A DNA stretch of 64,000 bases from DASZRZ01 sp963732925 (GTDB lineage Bacteria; Acidobacteriota; Terriglobia; Terriglobales; Acidobacteriaceae), in the NCBI GenBank assembly GCA_963732925.1, contig CAVTBJ010000009.1, positions 161,655 to 225,654 on the forward strand. Direction: 5' to 3'. The stretch's first letter is position 1. Every line of letters begins with the position of its first letter. The position numbers were made by a program, and so were the translations under genes. Positions 27,581 through 37,053 of the stretch are shown here, in pieces. The notes beneath the pieces were generated by a model. The model worked only from the letters and a program-made list of their open reading frames with translations. It did not search any database and had not been told where the DNA came from.

Positions 27581-28871
27581 TCAGTACGCCATGAGCAGGC
27601 GAATATCGCGCACGTTGTTCCCGGTGGCCCCGGTGACGATGGCGTCGCCCAGCGCGTGAAGAAGCGGAAAGGAATCAAACCGTTCAAGAGCCTCTTCTAT
27701 GGAGAGTCCAGCAGCCTTGGCCCGGGCCTCTGTGGATCCGTCCACGACCGCGCCCGCAGCCTCGCTGCTGCCATCAATTCCATCCGTGCCGGCGCTTAGG
27801 ACGGCGATGTTTTCTCCCGCAATCCTGCGACGCGCAGTACAGCGCGAACTGCTGGTTGCGTCCGCCACGCCGCCATTTTCCAGCTTGACGGTCACCTCGC
27901 CGCCGGAAAGGACACAGACCCGCAGACCGTCGCGGCGCAACTCCCGCAAGCGGCCGAGCAGGTAATCGGCCGCGCGGGCATAATCCCAATCATCGCAGGA
28001 GTTGTCGATGGTGACGTGAAATCCCGCCTGCCTGGCCTGCTCCGCTGTAATCTCCAAGTGCGCTGCCATTGGACAGGACCGGCCACCAGCGGGCGCGCGC
28101 AAAGGCGGCATCGTTCGGCTTGGGAGTCTCCTCCAGCGCCCGCGCTTCGAACAAGGCCGCTACGGATTTCGGAAAACGCCTGGCCAGGTCGTAAGACGGC
28201 TGCAATGGCGTAACAGTCCTCCAGCGTGCTGGAGTCGGGCATGGTGGGCCCGGAGGCCAGAGCGTCCAGCATATTGTCGGGGACATCAGAGACCAGGATG
28301 GAAAGCTGCTGTGCCGGGGCCGCCGCCTGCGCCAGCTTCCCTCCCTTGATGGCCGAGAGATGCTTGCGGATGACGTTGATTTCCGCGATGCCGGCGCCGC
28401 AGTCCACCAGTGCGCGGTAGGTTTCCCGCAGGTCGTCCAGTCCGATGTTTTCGGAAACGGCAATTCCACCACCGCCGATCCGCCGCCGCTGATCAAATAA
28501 ATCAAAAGAGATCGTTCATTCTGGTGCTCCGCCAGACGCAAAATGTCTCGCGCAGCCCGGAGCGAATCCTCGTTGGGAAGCGGATGACCTCCTTTGTAGT
28601 AGCGGAACCCGTGCAGTTGCGTTGCCGGGATCAACGGGCGCAGCAATGGTGCCTCCGATGCCGCGGCCCAATTGCCCTGCCAGCGCCTCCGCCATGGTGT
28701 GTGCCGCCTTGCCGATTGAAATCACAGAGACGCTTGGTAGTCGGCCAGAGAATAAAGGTCTTCGCACACCCGCAGGGCGCCCGATTCGTAGCGCACGTGC
28801 CGTGCGAAGGCGGACTGTACCGTGCACTGCGCCAGCGTGAGCAGGAAGATGTCGCGCGCCAGCCCGCGCAT
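27581..28871 (-). pseudogene. Glycerate 2-kinase (MOFRL/DUF4147 family), several frameshifts
   Basis: ATP-dependent glycerate kinase of the GckA type, making 2-phosphoglycerate. Read from ATG 28871 (MRGLARDIFLLTLAQCTV) the protein passes through at least four frames: VSVISIGKAAHTMAEALAGQ near 28720, GFRYYKGGHPLPNEDSLRAA and LIYLISGGGSAV near 28600-28480, INVIRKHLSAIKGGKLA near 28390, then from about 28070 to 27581 the MOFRL domain with VLSGGEVTVKL, SAGTDGIDG and TGATGNNVRDI. Total about 430 residues, normal for the family. Ends tail to tail with the transglutaminase gene, 30 bases apart. Heavy disruption within a short stretch resembles the adjacent lpxB and tgpA-like genes. Confidence 0.82.
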
Positions 28872-29045
28872 GTTCGCCGTGCCCGCCGGATTCGAAGAGG
28901 GAGCCCAGGACATAGCGACCAGTTTCTCCGCTGGGGCCGCCAACAGGCAAGGGATTCCACGCGAGCTTGGAGGCGGGGCGCGCCCGAGGTTACTGTCTTG
29001 GTCATCCGCGCGGCATTGCGCTGCCGACCTGATACAAATGTCGGC

Positions 29046-30198
29046 ATGCGCCTGCTGGTTTCTGCCGGAGAAGCATCCGGGGAGAGTGTATGGCGCGCAG
29101 CTTGTCACCGAGTTGCGCCGCCGCCTCCCTGCGTTGCAAGCGGCCGGCGTGGGCGGAGAGCACATGCGGCAAGCGGGATGCCGCATTGTGGTGGAGTCTT
29201 CCGAAGTGGCGGTGGTGGGGCTGGCGGAGGTGGTGCGTCACTTGCCGCGCATCTACTCCCGCTTCCGCCACCTGCTGCGCGAGGTCGATGCCTGGAAGCC
29301 CGAGGCGGCGGTGCTGATCGATTTCCCGGATTTCAATTTTCGTCTCGCCCGCGCCCTTCATGAGCGCGGGATTCCCGTGATTTACTACATCAGCCCGCAG
29401 TTGTGGGCATGGCGCTCCGGACGCATCAAGCTGGTACGGCGATACGTCCGCAAGATGCTGGTGATTTTCCCCTTCGAGGAAAGCTGGTACCGCCAGCGGG
29501 GGGTGGAAGCCGAGTTCGTGGGCCATCCCTTGTGCGACCTCTCCGCTCGCGTCCCAAGCCGCGAGGAGTTTGCCGCCGCGCATGGCCTTGATGTCCGCAA
29601 GACATGGGTCGCGCTTCTTCCCGGAAGCCGGCGTCAGGAGTTTTCCCGTATTGCCCCGACTCTGATGGCCACGGCTCGTCTCCTGATGCGGCATGCCTCG
29701 GAGGCCGCGCCCTCCGGATATGAGCTTCTGATTCCGGTGGCCTCCACCCTCGATCCCCAGTGGGCGCGGAAGTTCGTTCCCGCCGACCTGCCGGTTACTT
29801 TCACCATCAATGCCCGCGAGAGCCTGCTGCACAGCCGGGCGGCCGTGGTCGCCAGCGGCACGGCAACGGTCGAGGCAGCGCTGGCGGGGACTCCTTTTGC
29901 GATGGTCTACCGGGTGTCTTCCCTGACCTGGACGATCGGCCGGCAACTGGTCAGCGACGCCGCATTACGCCATGGTCAATCTGATCGCCCGGAAACGTCT
30001 GGTTCCTGAACTGGTGCAGGCGGACTTCACGGCGGAAAATGTTCCGCCGAATTAAGCGCAATTGTTGCCGACGGCCCACAACGCGGCCGCATGCTTGGGG
30101 GCTTGCGCGTCGTCCGGCAAACCCTCTGCCCGGACCCGACGGGCCAGAGCGCGGGCGAGCGGGCGGCGGCGGCTACGCTGCGCGCCCTGGGCGTTTAA
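29046..30198 (+). pseudogene. lpxB: Lipid-A-disaccharide synthase (LpxB), frameshifted
   Basis: GT19 enzyme joining UDP-2,3-diacylglucosamine and lipid X in lipid A synthesis at the inner membrane. ATG 29046 gives MRLLVSAGEASGE, then a one-base shift near 29085 leads to VYGAQLVTELRRRLP. The long middle frame has the signatures IDFPDFNFRLA, YYISPQLWAWR and LLPGSRRQE. Near 29957 the frame changes to YAMVNLIARKRLVPELVQ, and near 30050 again to IVADGPQRGRMLGGL, ending at TAA 30196-30198. Total about 384 residues, as expected. Its presence supports an LPS-bearing outer membrane. Convergent arrangement is not seen: the glycerate kinase is divergent, 174 bases away. Confidence 0.88.
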
Positions 30199-30408
30199 GG
30201 AGCGCGACGGAGCACAACTTATGGTCCGGCAATGGTGTTAGAGTAGAAGAAACGGAGTCGCCGCTCCTGAATTTGCATGGCCGGTGTCCAACCGCCACAG
30301 GAGCTTCAGCGGAGGCGTTCCGAGCGCCCAGTTCCCGGTTATTTTGCGCATCTCGTCGTCCGGGGTGGACGTCTAACAGGGCTGGTGACTCGCGCGGAGA
30401 ATCTGTTC

Positions 30409-32567
30409 ATGCCTGTTGCATCCATCCTGAAGCGCCGTCTTGCCGGCCTGGCTGTTGCCCTGGTCCTGGTTTGGCTGCCGTCGTTGTGCCGGGCGCAAAA
30501 CCGGCAACGCATCGACGTGCAGGACTACAAGATTGATGTCGAACTCGACCCACAAACGCATCATCTGGCGGGCACTGCCAAGGTCACCTTCACGGCACTG
30601 GAAGATCTCGACGCTGTAACGTTTGAACTGCATAACGACTTGCGGGCTGAAAAGGTCACGGACGCCGAAGGCAAGACCCTGCAGGTGGAGCGCATTTCGC
30701 AGGACTCCACCGTGCGGGTCAGTTTGGCCACTCCGCTGTCGCAGGGGCAGTCGACGGACCTCACCTTTCAGTATGAGGGCACGCTGCAGTCTGCCGACGA
30801 CAGCCCCGTCCCTGGATTGCGGCTGGCGTACGTAGGCGAGGATTCCTATCTGCTCTATGCCGGTCGCTGGTTCCCGGTGAACGGCTTCGGGACCGACCGC
30901 TTCACCTCCACGATCAAGGTAAAAGTGCCGGCGGGATACACCGTGATCGGAAGCGGGTCGCAGCAGGCTGCTCCTGCGGAAACCGTCACGCCGGTGCAGA
31001 GCCACTTCCAGCGAAACCAGCGCCGAGTGAGGCTCCAGAGCTCGGCAAAGAGCGGCGGGGCTCGCGCCCGCGCGTGCGTAAAGCTGCGATGCGCAGAGAA
31101 CTGCAAGAACGCCGACGCCAGAATCCAGCGACGCACTCTCCGGCCCTCCGGAGGACCCGCCTCCACCTATACCTTTATCTGGGACCGTCCCAGCTTCCCC
31201 GGCACCATCATCGCGGGCAAGTATGCGGTCAGCAGGAGCAACGCCGTCGGGCTGAACCTGACGCTCTATTTCAAGCCCCAGCAGAAAGACCGGATGAGCA
31301 GCTACGCCGAGACAGCGGTGCAGGAGTTCCAGTATTTCGCGGCCAATCTGGGCGCTCCCATGTCGAACACGCTGAATATCGTGGCCTTGCCGGATGACAC
31401 GGTACCCTCTGCCTGGGCTCCCGAGATGGTGGGCCTGGCCTCGCGGGCTATCACCGAAAAGGTGGATTACCGTCTGCTGGCCAACGTGATCGCGCATCAG
31501 TGGTTTGGAGTCGAGGTAAGTCCGCGAACGCCGCGAAGATTGGTGGCTTAGCGGACGGCATCTCCCGCTTTCTGGAAGCTGCCTACGTGCGCCACGCGGC
31601 CGGTGACGCCGCCTTTGAGGAAGTGATGAAGGACCTCTCCGTGGGCGCTCTCGCCTATGACACCGTTCCCCTGGCCAGCGTGGGAAGGCTGGATACCTTC
31701 TCGCCGGAATTCCAGACCCTGGTGACGGACAAAGGCGCGGTGATCATGAACATGCTGCAGTGGGTAATTGGGGACGACAATTTCCAGAAGACCCTGCAGG
31801 ATTTTCTCCATCAGTACACGGGAAAAGCCGCCACCGTGGATGACCTGCGCACCATCGCCGAGCAGCACTTCGGCAGTCCTCTCAACTGGTTCTTTCTTCA
31901 GTGGCTGAACTCCACCGGGGCTCCCCAGTTCAAAACCAAGTACACCGTGTATCGCGTCAAGGGCGGATTCCGCATCGTGGGCGAGATCGATCAGGACCTG
32001 GACCTGTTCCGCATGCCGGTGGAACTGCGCGTGGACACGGACGGCCGCAGCGAAAACAAGCGCATTGAGGTGGTAGGAACCAATTCTCCCTTCACCGTGG
32101 AGACCTTCGGACGGCCGCGCCGCATCGTGGTCGACCCTGATGGCCACGTGTTGCAAAACTCGGAGGACATCAAGGTCCGCGCCGCCATCCTCCGGGGGCA
32201 GGGACTGGTGCAGGCTGGAGACCTGGCGGGCGCGCTGGAACAGTTCCAGCACGCGCTTGAATCCAACAAGATCAGTTCGCTGGCACACTACCGGATTGCC
32301 GAGGTCTTCTTTCTGCAGCACAACTACCAGGCCGCCGCCAACGCCTACCGCGAATCTCTCAACGGCGATGGCGAGCCGCGCTGGACTGAGGTCTGGAGTC
32401 ACATCCAGCTAGGCAAGATTTTCGACATCACCGGTCAGCGTGACCGCGCCACCAACGAGTACCGTCAGGCCCTGCAGACGCAGGACAATACCCAGGGCGC
32501 GCTCGACGAAGCCCGCAAGTACCTGCAGTCGGCATATCAGCAGGAGAATGCGCGCGGGACCTATTAA
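30409..32567 (+). pseudogene. M1-aminopeptidase-like protein with C-terminal TPR, zinc motif missing, frameshifted
   Basis: From ATG 30409 a signal peptide (ending SLCRAQ) leads to the M1 N-terminal beta domain (YKIDVELDPQTHHLAGTAKVTF) and WFPVNGFGTDRFT. The catalytic region reads LLANVIAHQWFG, so the HExxH motif of M1 peptidases is replaced by N-V-I-A-H and the general-base glutamate is absent. A frameshift near 31535 (after VEVSP) joins to ADGISRFLEAAYV, where active enzymes have the third zinc ligand. The C-terminus has TPR-like helices (QAGDLAGALEQFQHAL, SSLAHYRIAEVFFLQHNY). A basic stretch around 31020-31140 may be another frame error. Likely a non-peptidase M1 relative; about 715 residues. 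Confidence 0.72.
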
Positions 32568-32641
32568 GCGCCCGCCGCCGGTCTGAAAAAATCCTGCCCG
32601 ATTACGGCGGTAGAATCACTTCAGGAGCACTGCCCGATTCC

Positions 32642-33394
32642 GTGGCTACCGCCTTTCCAAAGCCAGCTTCCGACCCGGCATGGCTCACGCGACTGAAGCG
32701 TGAGGTGATCGCCTGCACGCGTTGCCCTCGACTGCTGGAACATTGCCGCAAAGTCGCCGCTGAAAAGCGCCGAGCCTATCGCGATTGGGAATACTGGGGA
32801 AAGCCCGTGCCCGGGTTTGGTGATCCCCGGGCCCGCGTGCTGATCCTGGGACTTGCGCCCGGGGCACACGGATCGAATCGTACGGGGCGGCCCTTCACCG
32901 GCGACTCTTCCGGCAGCTTCCTATATCCGGTGCTGTACCGCACCGGATTCGCCTCCCAGCCCTCCGCCACTCACCGTGGAGACGGACTGGAGTTGCACGA
33001 CGCCTACATCACCGCTGCTGTTCGCTGCGCTCCCCCCGATAACAAGCCGGTGCCGCGCGAGATCGAAAACTGCGCTGAATTTCTGGACCGCGAACTGGAG
33101 GGGCTCTCTGAGCTTCGGGTGATCGTGGCCCTTGGCCGCATTGGCTTTGACGCCTACCTGAACTACCTGAAACGCCGGGGACTGCTGGCCCGCAAGTCGG
33201 AATTCAAGTTCTCGCACGGCGCCTGTTACACCATGCCCGACGGGCGCGTGCTGCTGGCTTCCTACCACCCTTCCAACCAGAACACGCAGACGGGCAAGCT
33301 CACGGAAAAGATGTTCCGGGAAATCTTTGAGCAAGCCCGCGAGATCGCCGGGGGCAGCCCCAAGCGCAAGCCGAACGAGACTTCTGAGTTTTGA
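32642..33394 (+). CDS. Family 5 uracil-DNA glycosylase (UdgB type)
   Basis: 250 residues. Removes uracil and deaminated purines from DNA. Motif A is GLAPGAHGSNRTGRPFTGD, where the usual catalytic aspartate/asparagine is replaced as in family 5 enzymes, and motif 3 is the leucine-loop region SYHPSNQNTQTGKLTE. Cysteines for a 4Fe-4S cluster are at ACTRCPRL (25, 28) and further in VRCAPP and ENCAEF. GTG 32642 starts the protein. Enzymes of this family were described in thermophiles and mycobacteria. Stand-alone, convergent with GT39. Confidence 0.92.
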   Translation: MATAFPKPASDPAWLTRLKREVIACTRCPRLLEHCRKVAAEKRRAYRDWEYWGKPVPGFGDPRARVLILGLAPGAHGSNRTGRPFTGDSSGSFLYPVLYRTGFASQPSATHRGDGLELHDAYITAAVRCAPPDNKPVPREIENCAEFLDRELEGLSELRVIVALGRIGFDAYLNYLKRRGLLARKSEFKFSHGACYTMPDGRVLLASYHPSNQNTQTGKLTEKMFREIFEQAREIAGGSPKRKPNETSEF

Positions 33395-33470
33395 TTTCTG
33401 ATTTTCGAATTTCAAGTTCTGATTGATAAGAGCAGACGGCAGAAATAGAACTCGGCCTTCCGAAATACGC

Positions 33471-33617
33471 TCAGGCCGCACGGCGGTGCCGCTCGCGTGG
33501 CAAGAGCCGATGGTCCGGCGCGAGGTCCCATCTGCGATTCACCTTGGCTGCCCCGGCGAGGAAGACAATCAGAATCACAACCGCCGAAATGTAGAAGAGT
33601 CCCAAATACACGCACAT
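33471..33617 (-). CDS. Possible 48-residue single-pass membrane protein
   Basis: A short frame from ATG 33617 to TGA 33471 encodes MCVYLGLFYISAVVILIVFL, an apparent transmembrane helix, followed by a basic tail (AAKVNRRWDLAPDHR). It occupies the otherwise empty 336-base region between the glycosylase and the GT39 gene, and the hydrophobic-then-basic plan looks protein-like. No ribosome-binding site is evident and no family is recognised, so this may be chance. Confidence 0.35.
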   Translation of the reverse strand: MCVYLGLFYISAVVILIVFLAGAAKVNRRWDLAPDHRLLPRERHRRAA

Positions 33618-33730
33618 ACGCACTTAGTTTTGATGCCAAGCGCGATGGGAGCCGATGTCCTAGCAATTCCCCGGGACGTCCGGCAATGGCACTTTCCCCG
33701 AGGCCGGATTGGAAGGCGGAAGGTTCGCGG

Positions 33731-35483
33731 TCAGGGGCCTCCAAGGCGTGCATTTTCAACTGCTTCGCGGCGGATCACCGCCACCCACTGCCCGCTCTGG
33801 TGCTGTTCGTAGACAATCCGACCACCGAGAATCTGGGCGGCCGCCGCAGGTTCCACGTCGTAGTGCTGGCCGAAATACTTGCGCTGAATGGCTTCCCAGA
33901 ACGGAAACCGCGGCAGCAGGCGATAGGGAGGCTGGTACTTGGTCGAAAACATCAGAAGCACATCGAAATCGACGCCGGACGCGCTCGCTTGCATGAGCTG
34001 GCCAGCGGAGAAGTCTTCGACCCGCAGCACCGGCACCGGCCGGGTCACGTATCCCAGGTAGGGCTTACTCAGCTCATCGGAAACCGGCCACGCGGTCAGC
34101 ACCCGGGTGGCGGGAACCTGCGCCGCTGAGTTCCCACTCTTGCTATTGCCGGTGGCGGGATACGCCATCCGTTCCGCCACAGCCGCGGCCGCCTGCTGCA
34201 AACGGACGGCACGCACGTAGCCCAGATTATCCTCCGGAGCGGCGCGGTAGGGCGCTGGTATGAGCAGTGCGATGGCAAACCCGATGCACACCAGCAGGAG
34301 GTAGGCCGGCCACCACGGCACCCTACGCCACAGGGTAGAAACGCAGATCAGAATGACCAGTGGATACACGGGCAGCAGATAGCGGGCAAGCAGGGCGCCT
34401 CCAAAAATTGCCAGGGCAACGCCGTAGGCCACAATGAGCACCACAAAAATCGCCTGTGTCGGAAGCGCAATGCGCGCGCGCTCCAACCTTCTCTCGCCGT
34501 TGCCGCCTGCCTTGTGGCGCGCACGCGGAAGCTCGGAAAGCGGCGGCAGACGCATGGCCAGCAATGTTGCCAACGTCAGCACAAACAGGTTCATGTACCC
34601 CACCAGGTGCCACACGCGAGTCAGCAGCGCCACCAGGAAGCGCACCGGCGAGAAATTTGCCGAGACGTTATAGCGCAAGAACTCCGGATTGCCGAACACA
34701 TAGCCGGTGCGCGCGTGGTGATAGGCAAACCACCCCGCCAGGGGCAGGAGCGGCAGCAACAGGGACACGTGTGCGCGCCCAGCTCTCAGGCACAGGCAGG
34801 CATGCTCTGGAAAACGCAGCCAGGCGGGAGGGCTCGGGTTCCGCGGCATGGCGCCAAACTTCGTCGTCCCGCAGGAATCGGCGTCCCGCCGCGCAGGCGG
34901 TCTCCCACGCAGCCAGTACGACCGGGGTGAGAATCGCGGTTTCTTTGGCCAATGCCGCGAGGGCAAACAGGAGGATCGCCGCCAGCCTGCGCCGCCGCAG
35001 ATAGAACAGCAGGCCCCACAGGGTGAGCGCGGCCGCGGCCATGTCCAGGTTGGCCATCGTGCTCTGGGCGAAGAAGACAGGATACAGCAGCGTGCAGGCC
35101 GTGGTGCCGAGGGCTACCTCGGCGTTGGCCACGGTTCGCGCCAGGCGATAGACGCCGGCCAGCGCCAGCGCGGCGACTGCGAGCATTGCCATCCTGGTGG
35201 CCACGACGGAGTAGCCGAACAACCTCCATACCGCCGCCAGCCAGATCATGACCAAGGGTGGATGAGCGTTGCTGAGGGTGCTCTGCGGGATCAGGTCGCC
35301 GCGCAACAGCAGATCGCGTGCGGCAGGAATAAAGTAGCCGGCTTCATCCCAGAAATAGGGCAGGCGCAGCAGGGAAATGTGCAGGGCAAACAGCACCAGA
35401 AAGCAAAGTGCAACGAGCCGCCACATCCCGGTGCCCGGCCCCGTCGGCCGGACAGGATGGCGCCCGCGGAGAACTCTGCTCAT
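33731..35483 (-). pseudogene. GT39/ArnT-like membrane glycosyltransferase, one frameshift
   Basis: From ATG 35483 the N-terminal half is a dolichyl-phosphate-mannose-mannosyltransferase-type membrane protein: the catalytic-loop motif LPYFWDEAGYFIPAARDLL, then NAHPPLVMIWLAAVW and TMANLDMAAAALTLW with many membrane helices. Near 34800 the frame shifts (to AHVSLLLPLLPLAGWFAYHHARTG), and the second half runs to 33731 with more helices (FVVLIVAYGVALAIFGGALLARYLLPVYPLVIL) and a soluble C-terminal domain. About 580 residues combined, matching the family. It transfers a sugar from a polyprenyl-phosphate donor; acceptor unknown. GTG 35498 is an alternative start. Confidence 0.82.
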
Positions 35484-35583
35484 AACCAACCAGCGCACCT
35501 CAGCTTGGTTTGCTTGCTGAAACGATTACGGTGTGAGTCGCGCACAGACCCGGGGGGAGGAGATTTGCCGCGGCGCAGACCTG

Positions 35584-35880
35584 CTAATTCGGCATTCCCA
35601 CCTGGGTCATCTGCGGATCCAGCTTGATTTCGCCGAAGGTTTTCTCGTAGCTGAGTACGTTCTGCTGCAAAACGTTGAGCAGCGCTTTGGCCTGCTGCGG
35701 GCTGAGGTACACTCCCTGGAAATTGCGTACCTCCACCTCCCGCTCGTTCTGCTGCTGGAGGGTGCCGAAGACCAGGAAAAAATCCCAGACATTCACGCGA
35801 ATCTGCACGCTGTTGGCGTAGTGCTCGCGGTATTCCGGAGCGTTGACGAGCTTAACGTTGGGCTGAATTGGAATCGCCAT
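35584..35880 (-). CDS. DUF3467 family protein
   Basis: 98 residues, whole length of a DUF3467 domain: NAPEYREHYANSVQIRVNVWDFFLVFGTL and VYLSPQQAKALLNVLQQNVLSYEKTFGEI. No export signal or membrane segment. The function is unknown; members occur widely in bacteria and are small cytoplasmic proteins. Start ATG 35880 (MAIPIQPNVKLV) was preferred to the TTG/ATG-containing extension at 35898. Lies between the GT39 gene and the GAF gene on the same strand. Confidence 0.88.
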   Translation of the reverse strand: MAIPIQPNVKLVNAPEYREHYANSVQIRVNVWDFFLVFGTLQQQNEREVEVRNFQGVYLSPQQAKALLNVLQQNVLSYEKTFGEIKLDPQMTQVGMPN

Positions 35881-35970
35881 GGAGGCAGTGTACCCCATCC
35901 CCGAAAGCGGCTGCTTAATGAAGACGGCGTGGCTTGCGCCACGCCGGAAAGGGGTATCCAGCCGCGCCGG

Positions 35971-36867
35971 TCAGCGCTTGGCAGTCCGAGGCGTCCCGCA
36001 GACGGAGCACGATTGGCGGTCAGAAGTAAAGTAGGCGCCGCACTTGGCGCAAGGCAGACCGTAAAGCCTCTTACGCGCTGGCCCGCCGGCAGTTTCCTCG
36101 GCGGGGGGGGCTTCCGCAGGCAGCGCAGGATGCTGTGCGTTCCTTACCGCGGTTGTAATTGCGTGGGCCAGAGTTTCCAAGGCTTGAGCCGCGCGGTCGG
36201 TATCGTGAACGGGCGCGGGAGCATAGACGGGAACCGGAAGAACAGAAGTTTCCTGCGTCAAGGGCTCGGCGAAGGCGTTTGCGATTTGCGAAGAGGCTTC
36301 GAGGCGCCCGGGATGAAGCAACGCGATTCCGATCACGCTTGCCAGTTGCTCCAGCGCGGTCTCGTGCTCGTTCAGGAAGGAATCCGGTTCGGGAGCAAAG
36401 ACGCCGATCACTCCGCCGACATTCCCATCCTGAAAAATCGGAGCCAGCAGGATGGAGCGGGCGCCGCCAGAGTAGCCATTCAGTTCGTCTGCTCCGTCCT
36501 CGAGCGTGTCATTGCGGCGAATGGTTTTGCCCTTGCGCACGCACATGCCGGTCAGCGTGCCGGCCAGACGCACAGGAGCATTGACCGGGGGCGCGTCACC
36601 GACGGCGGAATAGCAGCGGAAGCCGGCCCCAGCGCGCATGGCGATGGCGCAACCTGCCGCTCCTGTGGAGCGCAGCGCCAACTCGGCGGCAAAATGCAGA
36701 AACGGCGCCAGCACCGATGGATGCACACGTGGCGGGGTAATCACCGCGCTGTAGATATGCGCACTCGCGTCGCGATCGGCACCGCTCTCCGGCTGGTGCG
36801 TCGAGGAGAGTTCGACTCCGGGTTGACCGGATCGGGGGAGGTCGGGAATGAACTGGAGCACAGCCAT
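35971..36867 (-). CDS. GAF-domain protein with a C-terminal zinc ribbon
   Basis: 298 residues. A GAF-like sensor domain spans about 50-195 (AAELALRSTGAAGCAIAMRAG, SILLAPIFQDGNVGGVIGVF, HETALEQLASVIGIAL), followed by a proline/alanine-rich linker and a four-cysteine zinc ribbon at the C-terminus (CAKCGAYFTSDRQSCSVCG). No kinase, cyclase or HTH domain is attached, so the protein may sense a small ligand and act through its ribbon by protein or nucleic acid contact; this is inference. A perfect 8-bp hairpin (35926-35945) lies after its stop but has no T run. It is upstream of the DUF3467 gene on the same strand. Confidence 0.85.
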   Translation of the reverse strand: MAVLQFIPDLPRSGQPGVELSSTHQPESGADRDASAHIYSAVITPPRVHPSVLAPFLHFAAELALRSTGAAGCAIAMRAGAGFRCYSAVGDAPPVNAPVRLAGTLTGMCVRKGKTIRRNDTLEDGADELNGYSGGARSILLAPIFQDGNVGGVIGVFAPEPDSFLNEHETALEQLASVIGIALLHPGRLEASSQIANAFAEPLTQETSVLPVPVYAPAPVHDTDRAAQALETLAHAITTAVRNAQHPALPAEAPPAEETAGGPARKRLYGLPCAKCGAYFTSDRQSCSVCGTPRTAKR

Positions 36868-37053
36868 AACGCCGCCTATTGTGTTACCGGTCCCGAGTAA
36901 CTACAACTTACCTTGGAACAATGCCCTGACCGCGCGTACAGGCTGGCTGGGATGGCAGGCTTGGCGCCCCGGCGCGACCAATAAGATTTGGAAGCAATCT
37001 AGTCCGTCCCCTCGCGGCAAACGATCCGGTAAAAGCATTAGAAGGCCCTCCAC

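Noticed and set aside
35926..35945. Perfect 8-bp hairpin GGCGTGGC/GCCACGCC after the GAF gene
   Set aside because: No T run on either strand, so not called a terminator.
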